Counted from the stretch's first letter, positions 18,704 through 28,011 are shown. The stretch: 64,000 bases of DNA from Sphaerisporangium sp040649355 (GCF_043197795.1 NZ_JBICTU010000005.1:277807-341806); one strand, 5' to 3'. The notes: generated by a model from the letters alone, not told the origin. A program made the numbers and translations.

Positions 18704-19699
18704 GTGCGTCGATATTTCGGTCGGAAACTGCTCATCTACGGGCTGACGTTCGTCGTCGCCGTCACGATCAACTGGATGATCCCGCGTTTCATGCCGGGCG
18801 ATCCGGTCGCCAGCATGCTGGCCAGGGCCCGGGTGTCCCAGCCCGAGGCCGTGGAGGCCATGCGCGTCTACTACACCAGCCTGTTCGGCTTCGACCAGCC
18901 CCTGTGGCAGCAGTACCTGAGCTTCTGGGCCGCGCTGCTGCGCGGTGACTTCGGCATCAGCATCTGGGTGTTCCCCACGCCGGTGAGCACGGTCATCCTG
19001 GACGCCGTCCCGTACACGCTGGCGCTGATGATCCCCTCGGTGCTGCTGAGCTGGGTCGCCGGCAACCGGCTCGGCGCCTACGCCGCCCGGCGGAAGCTGC
19101 TCGACAACACCGTCCTGCCCGTGGGGTACGTGCTGACGGCGACGCCGTACATGTGGCTGGCCGTCCTGCTGGCCTGGGGCTTCGGCGTGGTGCTCGGGAT
19201 CTTCCCCGTCGCGGGCGGCTACAGCTTCTCGATCAGGCCCAACTGGTCCCTGGACTTCGTGCTGGACCTGCTGCACCACTGGGCCCTGCCGTTCGCCTCA
19301 CTGTTCCTGGTGGCGCTCGGCGGCTGGGCGATCGGCATGCGCAACATGATCATCTACGAGCTGGAGTCCGACTACGCCAACTACCTGTCGGCGCTCGGGG
19401 CCCCGCAGCGGCTGATCAGGAGGTACGCGTTCAGGAACGCGGTGCTGCCGCAGATCACCGGCCTGGCCCTCCAGCTCGGCGTGCTGGTGGCCGGCGCCCT
19501 CGTCACCGAGATCGTCTTCTCCTATCCCGGCCTCGGGAGCCTGATCCTCAAGGCGATCCAGAACCAGGACTTCTTCCTGTTGCAGGGCACGTTCCTGTTC
19601 ATCGTCCTCGGCGTGTTGATCGCCAACTTCATCATCGACATCGTCTACGTCGTGGTCGATCCGCGTACGAGGGCGGGAATGGCGGGTGCGTCGGCATGA
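18704..19699 (+). CDS. ABC transporter permease 1 (OppB/DppB type)
   Basis: 331 aa from GTG 18704 with GGGAGA upstream. Six membrane segments are visible: one at residues 10-30 and the rest between 95 and 325. The binding-protein-dependent permease loop is SDYANYLSALGAPQRLIRRYAFRNAVLPQ (Ala and Gly in EAA-like positions), which couples to the ATPases. It forms the membrane channel with the next gene, whose ATG overlaps this stop codon (ATGA). The N-terminal FMPGDPV motif is typical of OppB-type subunits. Confidence 0.92.
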   Translation: MRRYFGRKLLIYGLTFVVAVTINWMIPRFMPGDPVASMLARARVSQPEAVEAMRVYYTSLFGFDQPLWQQYLSFWAALLRGDFGISIWVFPTPVSTVILDAVPYTLALMIPSVLLSWVAGNRLGAYAARRKLLDNTVLPVGYVLTATPYMWLAVLLAWGFGVVLGIFPVAGGYSFSIRPNWSLDFVLDLLHHWALPFASLFLVALGGWAIGMRNMIIYELESDYANYLSALGAPQRLIRRYAFRNAVLPQITGLALQLGVLVAGALVTEIVFSYPGLGSLILKAIQNQDFFLLQGTFLFIVLGVLIANFIIDIVYVVVDPRTRAGMAGASA

Positions 19700-20592
19700 C
19701 GGCTCTTCCGCAAGAAAACCCGGCGCGCGATGCCCCGGTCCCGCCGGGCGTCCGGCGCGAGGCCCTGTACTTCGCGCTGCGCAACGCCAAGCTGCTGATC
19801 GGGGTCGGCATCGTCCTCGCTCTCCTCGCGCTCGGGCTGGCGGGTCCGATCCTGGTCGCCGCGCAGCCGAACGAGTACGTCGGCCCGCCCATGCGGCCGC
19901 CGTCGGGGGAGTACTGGTTCGGCACCACGACCTTCGGCCAGGACGTCTTCGCCCAGTTCGTGTACGGGCTGCGCACCACCTTCCTGGTCGGGGTCCTCGG
20001 CGGAGGGGTCGCGGCGGTCGTCGGCATGCTGGTCGGCTTCGTCGCCGGCTACCGGGGCGGCCTGGTGGACGAGATCCTCAACATGCTGACCAACATCGTC
20101 CTCGTCCTGCCCGCCCTGGCCGTGCTGCTGATCATCAACGCCTACCTCGGCATCCGCAGCGTCGGCGCGCAGGCCCTGTTCATCGGCCTGACCTCCTGGC
20201 CGTGGGCGGCGCGGGCGATCAGGGCGCAGACCTTCTCGTTGCGCACCAGGGACTTCGTGGACCTGGCCAGGCTCAGCGGCGCGAACACCTGGAAGATCAT
20301 CACCAGGGAGATCGCGCCGAACATGAGCTCCTACCTGTTCATGACCTTCATCCTGCTCTTCGGCGGCTCGATCCTGATCGCCTCGTCGCTGGACTTCATC
20401 GGGCTCGGCCCCACCGAGGGCGTCTCGCTCGGGCTGATGCTGCAGAACGCCGGCCAGTGGAGCGCGATGCAGCTGGGCCTGTGGTGGTGGTTCATCCCGC
20501 CCGGCGCCGGGATCACCGCGATCGTCGGCGCCCTGTACGTGGCCAACGTGGGCCTCGACGAGGTCTTCAACCCGAAACTGAGGCAGATATGA
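19696..20592 (+). CDS. ABC transporter permease 2 (OppC/DppC type)
   Basis: 298 aa from ATG 19696, overlapping the previous stop by 4 bp. It has a first transmembrane helix at about 33-53 and the OppC hallmark EYWFGTTTFGQDVFAQFVYG before the remaining helices. The coupling loop RDFVDLARLSGANTWKIITREIAPN is well conserved. It pairs with permease 1 and overlaps the first ATPase by ATGA, so the last four genes are translationally coupled. Confidence 0.92.
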   Translation: MTALPQENPARDAPVPPGVRREALYFALRNAKLLIGVGIVLALLALGLAGPILVAAQPNEYVGPPMRPPSGEYWFGTTTFGQDVFAQFVYGLRTTFLVGVLGGGVAAVVGMLVGFVAGYRGGLVDEILNMLTNIVLVLPALAVLLIINAYLGIRSVGAQALFIGLTSWPWAARAIRAQTFSLRTRDFVDLARLSGANTWKIITREIAPNMSSYLFMTFILLFGGSILIASSLDFIGLGPTEGVSLGLMLQNAGQWSAMQLGLWWWFIPPGAGITAIVGALYVANVGLDEVFNPKLRQI

Positions 20593-21530
20593 GCCTGCGG
20601 GTCAGCGATCTCAGGGTGCACTACCAGACGCTCAAGGGGGAGGTGAGGGCGCTCGACGGCGTCTCGTTCGAGGTGGGGGACGGTGAGATCCTCGGCCTCG
20701 CGGGGGAGTCCGGCTGCGGCAAGACCACCTTGGGCAAGAGCCTGATCCGGATGGACGGGCGCATGCGCCACATCGGCGGCGAGGTCGAGCTGGACGGCGA
20801 GGTGATGCCCATCGGGGACGACCGGCGCATGAACCCCTTCCGCTTCCACCGGGTCTCGCTCGTGCCGCAGTACTCCATGAGCGCCATGAACCCCACCCGC
20901 AAGATCGGAAAGATGGTCGCCGAGCTGCTGAGATCCAGGGGAGTGGCGCCGGACCCGGCCAAGCTCGACGCGCGGCTGGAGCTGGTCGGGCTGTCCAGGG
21001 AGGTGCTCGGCCGCTACCCGATCGAGCTGTCGGGCGGCATGAAGCAGCGCATGGTGATGGTGATCTCCACGCTGCTCGACCCCTCGCTGCTCATCGCCGA
21101 CGAGGTCACCTCCGCCCTGGACGTCTCCACCCAGAAGGCCGTGGCGCGGGCGCTGGCGGGCTTCCGTGACAACGGGGTGGTGAAGAGCATGATCTTCATC
21201 ACCCACGACATCTCGCTCACCTACCAGATCGCCGACACGATCATGATCATGTACGCGGGCAAGGTGGCCGAGAGGGCGCCGGCCAAGGTGATCGTCGAGG
21301 CGCCCCGCCATCCGTACACCAAGCTCCTGATCGACTCGCTGCCCGAGGTCGGCGTGCGCCACGCCGAACGGAAGCTGGCCGGCATCCCCGGCGGCCCCCC
21401 GTCCCTGCTCGACCCGCCCACCGGCTGCCGGTTCAGGGAGCGGTGCCCGCTGGCCTTCGACCGGTGCGCCGAGGAGCCCCCGGCGGTGGAGATCGAGCCC
21501 AACCACGTCGTCGCCTGCTGGAAGGCATGA
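20589..21530 (+). CDS. ABC transporter ATP-binding protein 1 (OppD/DppD type)
   Basis: 313 aa. Walker A is GESGCGKTT (residues 39-47), the signature is LSGGMKQRM and Walker B is LLIADEVTSALD, followed by the switch His in FITHD. The C-terminus holds the oligopeptide-transporter extension with a Cys cluster (CRFRERCPLAFDRC) that in relatives binds an iron-sulfur cluster or metal. It energises import together with the second ATPase; the stop overlaps the next start (ATGA). Confidence 0.93.
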   Translation: MSLRVSDLRVHYQTLKGEVRALDGVSFEVGDGEILGLAGESGCGKTTLGKSLIRMDGRMRHIGGEVELDGEVMPIGDDRRMNPFRFHRVSLVPQYSMSAMNPTRKIGKMVAELLRSRGVAPDPAKLDARLELVGLSREVLGRYPIELSGGMKQRMVMVISTLLDPSLLIADEVTSALDVSTQKAVARALAGFRDNGVVKSMIFITHDISLTYQIADTIMIMYAGKVAERAPAKVIVEAPRHPYTKLLIDSLPEVGVRHAERKLAGIPGGPPSLLDPPTGCRFRERCPLAFDRCAEEPPAVEIEPNHVVACWKA

Positions 21531-22417
21531 TGCTGAGACTCGACAACGTCACGAAGGTCTTCAAGGTCGGGGCCTTCGGCGGCGGATCCCTGACGGCCGT
21601 GGGCGGCGTGAGCTTCGAGGTGCGGCCCGGCGAGGTCGTCTCGCTCATCGGCGAGAGCGGCAGCGGCAAGAGCACGCTCGGCCGGATGATCCTCGGCCTG
21701 ACCCCCGCCACCAGCGGCTCGATCACCCTGGACGGCGCCCCCGTCAGGCCGGGCAAGGCGTACTACCGCGACGTCCAGGGCGTCTTCCAGGACCCCTTCA
21801 GCACGTTCAACCCCGTCTTCAAGGCCGACCGGGTCTTCCGGATGATCAAGGAGGTGTACTTCCCGGGCGTGCCCGAGGCCGAGTGGGCGGGCCGCGTTCG
21901 TTCCTCGCTGGAGGATGTGCGGCTCACCCCTGACCAGATCCTCGGGAAGTTCCCCCACCAGCTCAGCGGCGGCCAGCTCCAGCGGCTGCTCATCGCGCGG
22001 GCGCTGCTGCTGGACATCAAGCTGCTGGTGGCCGACGAGATCACCAGCATGCTGGACGCCTCGACGCGCATCGACGTGCTGAACCTGCTGGCCGAGCTGA
22101 AGGCGCGCGGGCTGGGCGTGCTGTACATCACCCACGACCTGTCGCTCGGCACGTACCTGGCCGAGCGCACGGTGGTGCTGCGGCGCGGCGCGGTGGTCGA
22201 GATGGGCCTGACCGGGAAGGTGTTCGGCCGGCCGCTGCACCCCTACACCCGGCAGCTGCTCGCGGCCGTGCCCCGGCTGCGGGAGCCCTGGCAGGACGCC
22301 GAGCCGGTCGAGTCCTGCCCGTACCACGACAGCGGGGCCTCGGGCGGCCTCTTTGAGGAGGAACCTGACCACTTCGTCGCCTGCGCCCGGCTGCCGGAGT
22401 GCGAGGGGAGACCGTGA
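21527..22417 (+). CDS. ABC transporter ATP-binding protein 2 (OppF/DppF type)
   Basis: 296 aa from ATG 21527; the next codon is also ATG. Walker A is GESGSGKST (residues 42-50), the signature LSGGQLQRLL, Walker B LLVADEITSMLD and the switch YITHD. The C-terminal Cys-containing tail is shorter than in ATPase 1 (ESCPYHDSG, then CARLPEC). It completes the importer as the second, non-identical nucleotide-binding subunit and is the last gene of the operon. Confidence 0.92.
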   Translation: MMLRLDNVTKVFKVGAFGGGSLTAVGGVSFEVRPGEVVSLIGESGSGKSTLGRMILGLTPATSGSITLDGAPVRPGKAYYRDVQGVFQDPFSTFNPVFKADRVFRMIKEVYFPGVPEAEWAGRVRSSLEDVRLTPDQILGKFPHQLSGGQLQRLLIARALLLDIKLLVADEITSMLDASTRIDVLNLLAELKARGLGVLYITHDLSLGTYLAERTVVLRRGAVVEMGLTGKVFGRPLHPYTRQLLAAVPRLREPWQDAEPVESCPYHDSGASGGLFEEEPDHFVACARLPECEGRP

Positions 22418-22439
22418 CACCACCGGACCGGCAGCGAAG

Positions 22440-22445
22440 TACGAT
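22440..22445 (+). promoter_or_regulatory. -10 element for a leaderless transcript
   Basis: TACGAT ends 6 nt before GTG 22452. GTGACA at 22414-22419 could serve as a weak -35, with a long 20-bp spacer. Confidence 0.35.
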
Positions 22446-22451
22446 CGGCTG

Positions 22452-22988
22452 GTGACCGAAATGACCGAAACAATGCCCGGCTGGCTTGATCCTGGGGAGC
22501 TGGAGTCGGCGCGTTCCCGGATGCCGATCCTCTACGTCGACGCCGTGCCGGTGCGCGTCGACGACACCGGAGCGGTGACGCATGTCGGCCTGCTGCTGCG
22601 CATCGGAGCGGACGGGACGGTCAGCCGTGCTCTGGTGTCCGGCCGCGTGCTGTACCAGGAGCGGGTCCGTGACGCGCTCATGCGCCACCTGGAGAAGGAT
22701 CTCGGCCCGGTGGCGCTGCCTCGCGTCCCGATCTCTCCGCAGCCGTTCACCGTCGCCGAGTACTTCCCGGAGCCGGGCGTCACGCCGTACCACGATCCCC
22801 GGCAGCACGCGGTGTCCCTCGCCTACGTGGTGCCGGTCGCGGGAGACTGCCGCCCCCGGCAGGACGCCCTCGACCTCGTCTGGTTCACGCCGCAGGAGGC
22901 CGCGTCACCGCAGGTGCTGCAGGAGATGATCGGCGGGCAGGACGTCCTGCTGAAGCAGGCCCTCGCGCACGTCGGCCGCCTGCCCTGA
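22452..22988 (+). CDS. NUDIX-fold family protein (DUF4916-like)
   Basis: 178 aa. The sequence from PGWLDPGELESARSRMPILYVDAVPVRVDD to QALAHVGRL matches a conserved actinobacterial family annotated as NUDIX hydrolase-like/DUF4916. A standard NUDIX box (GX5EX7REUXEEXGU) is not evident: the region around LVSGRVLYQERVRDALMRHL takes its place, so the hydrolase activity is uncertain. GTG 22452 was chosen because a TACGAT -10 hexamer ends 6 nt before it, suggesting a leaderless mRNA; ATG 22461 is the alternative. It is transcribed toward the tRNA cluster and ends at the shared hairpin. Confidence 0.75.
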   Translation: MTEMTETMPGWLDPGELESARSRMPILYVDAVPVRVDDTGAVTHVGLLLRIGADGTVSRALVSGRVLYQERVRDALMRHLEKDLGPVALPRVPISPQPFTVAEYFPEPGVTPYHDPRQHAVSLAYVVPVAGDCRPRQDALDLVWFTPQEAASPQVLQEMIGGQDVLLKQALAHVGRLP

Positions 22989-22999
22989 AAGACGCTGGT

Positions 23000-23035
23000 A
23001 AAAAGGGATTCCCCAGGTCGGCGACCTGGGGAATC
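23000..23035 (-). terminator. Intrinsic terminator of the tRNA operon
   Basis: A perfect 13-bp stem GATTCCCCAGGTC (23007-23019 with 23023-23035) around a GGC loop is followed on the minus strand by CCTTTTT. It can also stop the NUDIX transcript from the plus side, though without a T-tract there. Confidence 0.9.
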
Positions 23036-23040
23036 GGGGG

Positions 23041-23112
23041 TGGGCGATACTGGGATTGAACCAGTGGCCTCTACCGTGTCAAGGTAGCGCTCTCCCACTG
23101 AGCTAATCGCCC
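23041..23112 (-). tRNA. tRNA-Val (GAC)
   Basis: The acceptor GGGCGAT pairs with ATCGCCC, the D-arm is GCTCAGTGGGAGAGC, the anticodon loop TTGACAC gives GAC and the T-loop is GGTTCAATCC. The discriminator base is A and CCA is not encoded. Last gene of a three-tRNA transcript. Confidence 0.97.
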
Positions 23113-23131
23113 TTGCTTGATCGTCACGCAG

Positions 23132-23202
23132 AGGTGGAGACGGGATTTGAACCCGTGTACGCGGCTTTGCAGGCCGCTGCCTCGCCTCTCGGCCACTCCA
23201 CC
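23132..23202 (-). tRNA. tRNA-Cys (GCA)
   Basis: Acceptor GGTGGAG pairs with CTCCACC, anticodon loop CTGCAAA gives GCA and the T-loop is GGTTCAAATCC. The discriminator base is U73, the tRNA-Cys identity element. CCA is not encoded. Confidence 0.97.
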
Positions 23203-23233
23203 AGGGCGAGGCCTCTGAGTGGAGACCTCTCCG

Positions 23234-23306
23234 AGCGGACGACGGGATTCGAACCCGCGACCCTCACCTTGGCAAGGTGATGCTCTACCAGCTGAGCCAC
23301 GTCCGC
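23234..23306 (-). tRNA. tRNA-Gly (GCC)
   Basis: Acceptor GCGGACG pairs with CGTCCGC, anticodon loop TTGCCAA gives GCC and the T-loop is GGTTCGAATCC. U73 discriminator; CCA is not encoded. First gene of the cluster. Confidence 0.97.
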
Positions 23307-23350
23307 GTGCCTTCCGCGGGGCGGTTTCCCACCCGCGGCGACGTCACGGA

Positions 23351-23379
23351 ACTCTAGCGGGTTTTCCGCGCCTGTGCCT
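23351..23379 (-). promoter_or_regulatory. Promoter of the Gly-Cys-Val tRNA operon
   Basis: On the minus strand TAGGCA (23379-23374), a 17-bp spacer and TAGAGT (23356-23351), about 45 bp before tRNA-Gly. The -35 overlaps the stop codon of the ACT-domain gene. Confidence 0.5.
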
Positions 23380-24034
23380 AACCGGCGGCCGATCCGCGGA
23401 AGTTGCGGGCCACGCTGCGCTCGACGGCCGGGAGGGTCAGGAAGATCTCCAGGATCCGGGTGAGCCGGTGGACCTCGATGCGGTGGAAGGGCGGCCCGTC
23501 GGCCCTGGCCAGCAGGAACGTGAGCGCGAGCGGCGGCAGGGGCGCCGCGACGATGTGAAGGCCGGAGGGCAGGGTGTGCGCCTCGGGCCGGGGCGGCGTG
23601 ATGGAGGGGAACGGCACGTCGTCCGGCGCACGCCAGCTGGAGTGGACGACGGTCCTCGGGGTCCTCTCGGTGGCGGCGGCGGCCCAGTCGGCGCTGAACA
23701 GCACGGGCATGGAGTCGATCAGCGTGGCCAGGGCCCGGTCTCCGGCCGTGGTGATGTACTTGAGGATCTCCAGCTCGGGATAGGTGCCCGGGGCCTCACG
23801 GGTGCCCCACACCCCTTCGACGATGATGTCGGGAACGCTTTCGAGCCCCTGGACGAGTGTGTCGCGGGGGGCCGAGTCGGGCCAGTAGACCGTGAGGTCG
23901 TCCACGGCCCGGCCCTCGCCGCGCTCCAGGACGACGAGCTGGATGATGTCGGCACCCGCGATCCCGAGGACGCGTGTCACCTGGCCCAGGGTTCCCGGGC
24001 GGTCGGACAGTGAGATACGCAGTCTCAGGAGCAT
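23378..24034 (-). CDS. ACT-domain-containing protein
   Basis: 218 aa from ATG 24034. The N-terminal 70 residues form a clear ACT domain: MLLRLRISLSDRPGTLGQVTRV, then GADIIQLVVLE and DDLTVYWP. ACT domains bind amino acids and regulate enzymes. The C-terminal 140 residues have no catalytic motif that I recognise, so this is a putative small-molecule sensor rather than an enzyme. It is divergent from dusB across 135 bp and sits directly upstream of the tRNA cluster. Confidence 0.85.
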   Translation of the reverse strand: MLLRLRISLSDRPGTLGQVTRVLGIAGADIIQLVVLERGEGRAVDDLTVYWPDSAPRDTLVQGLESVPDIIVEGVWGTREAPGTYPELEILKYITTAGDRALATLIDSMPVLFSADWAAAATERTPRTVVHSSWRAPDDVPFPSITPPRPEAHTLPSGLHIVAAPLPPLALTFLLARADGPPFHRIEVHRLTRILEIFLTLPAVERSVARNFRGSAAG

Positions 24035-24156
24035 CCAGCGGCCTCCGGTGTCACGTGCGACGGCACCTGCCCCCCAATCTATCCGTCCGTGCTCCCTCCG
24101 GTCCAAGCGGCAGGGGGCCGGACCAGGCGATTCACCACTCCTCCTTCGAGGTGGGG

Positions 24157-24162
24157 TACAAA
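24157..24162 (+). promoter_or_regulatory. -10 element for a leaderless dusB transcript
   Basis: TACAAA ends 7 nt before GTG 24170; there is no Shine-Dalgarno site in between. Confidence 0.35.
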
Positions 24163-24169
24163 TGGGCAG

Positions 24170-25282
24170 GTGAAGATAGGTGCGATCGAGGTCTGGCCCC
24201 CGGTGGTCCTCGCGCCGATGGCGGGAGTGACCAACGCCCCGTTCCGCGCGCTCTGCCGCGAGCAGGGCGGTGGCCTGTACGTCTCCGAGATGATCACGAC
24301 TAGGGCCCTGGTCGAGCGCAACCCCAAGACGTTCGCGATGATCCGTTTCGAGCCGGGGGAGCGGCCCAGGAGCATCCAGCTCTACGGCGTCGACCCCGCC
24401 ATCGTGGGCAGGGCCGTCCGGATCATCGCCGAGGAGGGCCTGGCCGACCACGTCGACCTCAACTTCGGCTGCCCGGTGCCCAAGGTCACCAGGCGGGGCG
24501 GCGGGTCGGCGCTGCCGTACAAGCGCGACCTGCTCCGGCGCATCCTGCGCGAGGCCGTGGCGAACGCGGGCACGCTCCCGGTCACGATGAAGATGCGCAA
24601 GGGCATCGACGACGATCACCTGACCTACCTCGACGCGGGCCGCATCGCCGTCGAGGAGGGCCTGAGCGCCATCGCCCTGCACGGCCGCACGGCGGTGCAG
24701 CACTACGGCGGCACGGCCGACTGGGAGGCGATCGCCCGCCTGAAGGACGCGGTCCCCGAGATCCCCGTGCTGGGCAACGGCGACATCTGGAGCGCCGGCG
24801 ACGCGCTGCGCATGATGGAGCGCACCGGCTGTGACGGGGTCGTGGTGGGCCGGGGGTGCCTCGGCCGTCCCTGGCTCTTCCGCGACCTCGACAGCGCCTT
24901 CGAGGGCGGGCAGGAGCGCGTACGGCCGACGCTGGGCGAGGTGGCCGCGACCATGAGGCGGCACGCCGGGCTGCTCGTGGAGTTCTACGGCAGCGAGACC
25001 CACGGCGTCCTGGACTTCCGCAAGCACATCGGCTGGTATCTCAAGGGCTTCACCGTCGGCGCGGAACCGCGCCGCGAGCTCGCCACCGCCCGCTCACTGG
25101 CCGAGGTGGGCGAGCGCCTGGCCCTGCTGCCAGGTGACCAGCCGTGGCCCGGGGACGCCGCCGACGGGCCGCGCGGCAAGTCCAACGCCCGCGAGCGGGT
25201 CCACCTGCCCGCCGGCTGGCTCGACGACCCCTGGGACGTCGCCGTCCCCGGCGACGCCGAGCTCGACTCCTCCGGCGGCTGA
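24170..25282 (+). CDS. dusB: tRNA-dihydrouridine synthase, DusB family
   Basis: 370 aa FMN enzyme that reduces uridines in the tRNA D-loop using NADPH. LAPMAGVTNAPFR is the FMN-binding start of the TIM barrel. The proton-donating Cys is C101 in LNFGCPVPKVTRRGGGSAL. KMRKGIDDDHL, IALHGRT and PVLGNGDIWS follow, and a helical tRNA-binding domain ends the protein with a short actinobacterial tail. GTG 24170 fits the family N-terminus (VKIGAIEVWPPVVLAPM). Convergent with the helicase gene at 25302. Confidence 0.93.
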   Translation: MKIGAIEVWPPVVLAPMAGVTNAPFRALCREQGGGLYVSEMITTRALVERNPKTFAMIRFEPGERPRSIQLYGVDPAIVGRAVRIIAEEGLADHVDLNFGCPVPKVTRRGGGSALPYKRDLLRRILREAVANAGTLPVTMKMRKGIDDDHLTYLDAGRIAVEEGLSAIALHGRTAVQHYGGTADWEAIARLKDAVPEIPVLGNGDIWSAGDALRMMERTGCDGVVVGRGCLGRPWLFRDLDSAFEGGQERVRPTLGEVAATMRRHAGLLVEFYGSETHGVLDFRKHIGWYLKGFTVGAEPRRELATARSLAEVGERLALLPGDQPWPGDAADGPRGKSNARERVHLPAGWLDDPWDVAVPGDAELDSSGG

Positions 25283-25301
25283 GCCCTCACCTGGGCAGGG
25301 G

Positions 25302-27785
25302 TCAGAGGCGGTCGACGCCGATGACGTGGACCACGGCGCGGCCCTCCTCGTCGGAGGCGGCGAGGTCGACCTGGGCGCTGATGCCCCAGTCGTGGTCCTC
25401 CGCCGGGTCGTGGAGCACCTGCCGGACCCGCCAGAGCTCCTTCTCCTCCTCGATGAGCAGCAGGGCGGGACCGCGCGCGTCCGGGCCGGTGCGGATCTCG
25501 TCGTGCTCCTCGAAGTACGCGTCGAGCGCGCTCTCCCAGTCGATGTCGGCCAGCTCGCGCAGCTCGTCGTACCGCTCCAGCGCAGCCAGCTCGACCATGC
25601 GGAACATGGCGTTGCGCACCAGGACCCGGAAGGCCCGCCGGTTGCCGGTGACCGGCCTGGTGTTCTCCTCCAGGCTGGGCCGCTCCAGCTCGTCGGCGGG
25701 GTTCTGCAACTGCTCCCACTCGTCCAGCAGGCTGGAGTCGACCTGGCGCACCAGCTCGCCGAGCCACTCGATGAGATCCTGAAGGTCCTCGGTCTTCATG
25801 TGGTCGGGCACCGTGCGGCTCAGCGTGCGGTAGGCGTCGGCGAGGTAGCGCAGCACCGTGCCCTCGGACCTCGCCAGCTCGTAGAACTGCACGTACTCGG
25901 TGAACGTCATCGCACGCTCGTACATCTCGCGCACGACCGACTTGGGACTGACGGCGTAGTCGCCCACCCACGGGTGCCCGCGCCTGTAGGTCTCGTACGC
26001 GCCGAACAGCAGCTCCTGGAGCGGCATGGGATAGGTGATCTCGGTGAGGAGCTCCATGCGCTCCTCGTACTCGATGCCGTCGGCCTTCATCTGCGCCACG
26101 GCCTCGCCGCGCGCCTTGTTCAGCTGGGAGTGCAGGATCTGGCGGGGGTCGTCGAGCGTCGACTCGACGATCGAGACGATGTCCAGCGGGTAGGTCACCG
26201 ACTCGGCGTCCAGCAGGTCGAAGGCCGCCAGGGCGAACGTCGACAGCGCCTGGTTGAGCGCGAAGTCCTGCTGGAGGTCGACGGTGAGGCGCGCCATGCG
26301 GCCGTACTCGTCGGGCTCGCTCAGCTTCTCGACGACCCCGCCGGCCAGCAGCGAGCGGTAGATCGCGATCGCGTGGCTGATGTGCCGGCGCTGGGCCCTG
26401 CGCTCGTCGTGGTTGTCGGTGAGCAGGCTCTTCATCGCCGCGAAGCAGTCGCCGGGGCGGTTGATGACGGCCAGGAGCATGGCGTTGCTGACCTTGAACC
26501 GCGAGCTCAGCGGCTCGGGCTCGGCCTTCTGGAGGCGCTCGAAGGTCTCCTCGCCCCAGCTCACGAAGCCCTCGGGGGCCTTCTTGCGCACGACCCTGCG
26601 CCGCTTCTTGGGGTCGTCCCCGGCCTTGGCCAGGGCCTTCTCGTTCTCCACGACGTGGTCGGGGGCCTGGCAGACGACGTAGCCGAGGGTGTCGAAGCCG
26701 GCCCGGCCCGCGCGCCCGGCGATCTGGTGGAACTCCCGGGCGCGCAGCAGGCGCACCCGGTTGCCGTCGTACTTGCTGAGCGCGGTGAACAGCACCGTGC
26801 GGATCGGCACGTTGACGCCGACGCCGAGGGTGTCGGTGCCGCAGATCACCTTCAGGAGCCCGGCCTGGGCGAGGCGCTCCACGAGCCGCCGGTACTTCGG
26901 CAGCATCCCCGCGTGGTGGACGCCGATGCCGTGCCGTACGAGCCGGGACAGCGCCCGTCCGAACTTGGTCGTGAAGCGGAAACCGCCGATGAGGGAGGCG
27001 ATCGCCTCCTTCTCGGCCTTGGTCGACATGTTCACGCTCATCAGGGCCTGGGCCCGCTCCATGGCCGACGCCTGCGTGAAGTGGACCACGTAGACCGGCG
27101 CCGACTGGGTGGAGAGGAGCTCCTCCAGCGTCTCGTGCAGCGGGGTCGTGCGGTAGCTGTAGAAGAGCGGGACCGGGCGCGTCGCCGAGCGCACCACCGC
27201 CGTCTCGCGCCCCGTGCGCCGCGTCAGGTCGGTCTCGAACCGCGTCATGTCGCCGAGCGTCGCCGACATCAGGACGAACTGCACCTGCGGCAGCTCCAGC
27301 AGCGGCACCTGCCAGGCCCAGCCCCGGTCGGGCTCGGCGTAGAAGTGGAACTCGTCCATCACGACCTGGCCGATGTCGGCGTCCTTGCCGTCGCGCAGGG
27401 CGATGTTGGCGAGGATCTCCGCCGTGCAGCAGATGATGGGCGCCGAGGCGTTGACGGCGGCGTCGCCGGTCATCATGCCGACGTTCTCGGTGCCGAAGAC
27501 GGCGCACAGGTCGAAGAACTTCTCCGACACCAGGGCCTTGATGGGCGCGGTGTAGAAGGTGCGCTCGCCGGCGGCCAGCGCGGCGAAGTGGGCGCCCGCC
27601 GCGACCAGGCTCTTGCCGGACCCCGTCGGCGTGGAAAGGATCACGTTGTTGCCGGAGAGGATCTCGATGAGCGCCTCCTCCTGCGCGGGGTACAGCGTGA
27701 GCCCGCGCTGGGAGTTCCATTCCGCGAAGGCCTCGAAGAGGGCGTCGGGGCCGGTGTCCTGGGGAAGGTGCTCGAGGAGGGTCAC
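25302..27785 (-). CDS. DEAD/DEAH-box helicase with C-terminal DUF3516
   Basis: 827 aa from GTG 27785. The Ski2-like helicase core has Walker A TPTGSGKS (52-59), motif II DEFH (144-147), motif III SAT and motif VI QIAGRAGRAGFD. The C-terminal 370 residues are the DUF3516 helical region seen in a conserved actinobacterial group. Family members are presumed RNA helicases, but the substrate is not established. The basic insert DDPKKRRRVVRKKAPEGF sits after the helicase core. It is a single-gene unit convergent with dusB. Confidence 0.9.
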   Translation of the reverse strand: MTLLEHLPQDTGPDALFEAFAEWNSQRGLTLYPAQEEALIEILSGNNVILSTPTGSGKSLVAAGAHFAALAAGERTFYTAPIKALVSEKFFDLCAVFGTENVGMMTGDAAVNASAPIICCTAEILANIALRDGKDADIGQVVMDEFHFYAEPDRGWAWQVPLLELPQVQFVLMSATLGDMTRFETDLTRRTGRETAVVRSATRPVPLFYSYRTTPLHETLEELLSTQSAPVYVVHFTQASAMERAQALMSVNMSTKAEKEAIASLIGGFRFTTKFGRALSRLVRHGIGVHHAGMLPKYRRLVERLAQAGLLKVICGTDTLGVGVNVPIRTVLFTALSKYDGNRVRLLRAREFHQIAGRAGRAGFDTLGYVVCQAPDHVVENEKALAKAGDDPKKRRRVVRKKAPEGFVSWGEETFERLQKAEPEPLSSRFKVSNAMLLAVINRPGDCFAAMKSLLTDNHDERRAQRRHISHAIAIYRSLLAGGVVEKLSEPDEYGRMARLTVDLQQDFALNQALSTFALAAFDLLDAESVTYPLDIVSIVESTLDDPRQILHSQLNKARGEAVAQMKADGIEYEERMELLTEITYPMPLQELLFGAYETYRRGHPWVGDYAVSPKSVVREMYERAMTFTEYVQFYELARSEGTVLRYLADAYRTLSRTVPDHMKTEDLQDLIEWLGELVRQVDSSLLDEWEQLQNPADELERPSLEENTRPVTGNRRAFRVLVRNAMFRMVELAALERYDELRELADIDWESALDAYFEEHDEIRTGPDARGPALLLIEEEKELWRVRQVLHDPAEDHDWGISAQVDLAASDEEGRAVVHVIGVDRL

Positions 27786-27954
27786 ACCGTCAATACTGCC
27801 GAAAGCCGCGCCATGGTCGGTCCAAGATTCTCCACGGCCCGGTTACGCGACCCCCCGGAAAGCTTCCTCACCCCGGCGTGGCGGAGCCCTCGATCACGAG
27901 CGGGCCGCCGGAGGCCCGGAGATCGTCGCCTGGTGAATCTTGTGAACCCCGGTG

Positions 27955-27984
27955 CCGGCTCCCGCGTCTTCCTGCGGGAGCCGG
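27955..27984. promoter_or_regulatory. Strong hairpin in the leader of the secreted protein gene
   Basis: An 11-bp perfect stem CCGGCTCCCGC (27955-27965 with 27974-27984) closes an 8-nt loop, 27 bp before ATG 28012. No U-tract follows, so a stability or attenuation role is as likely as termination. Confidence 0.45.
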
Positions 27985-28011
27985 ACAGGCTCCGGGGGAG
28001 AGGGAGTGGCG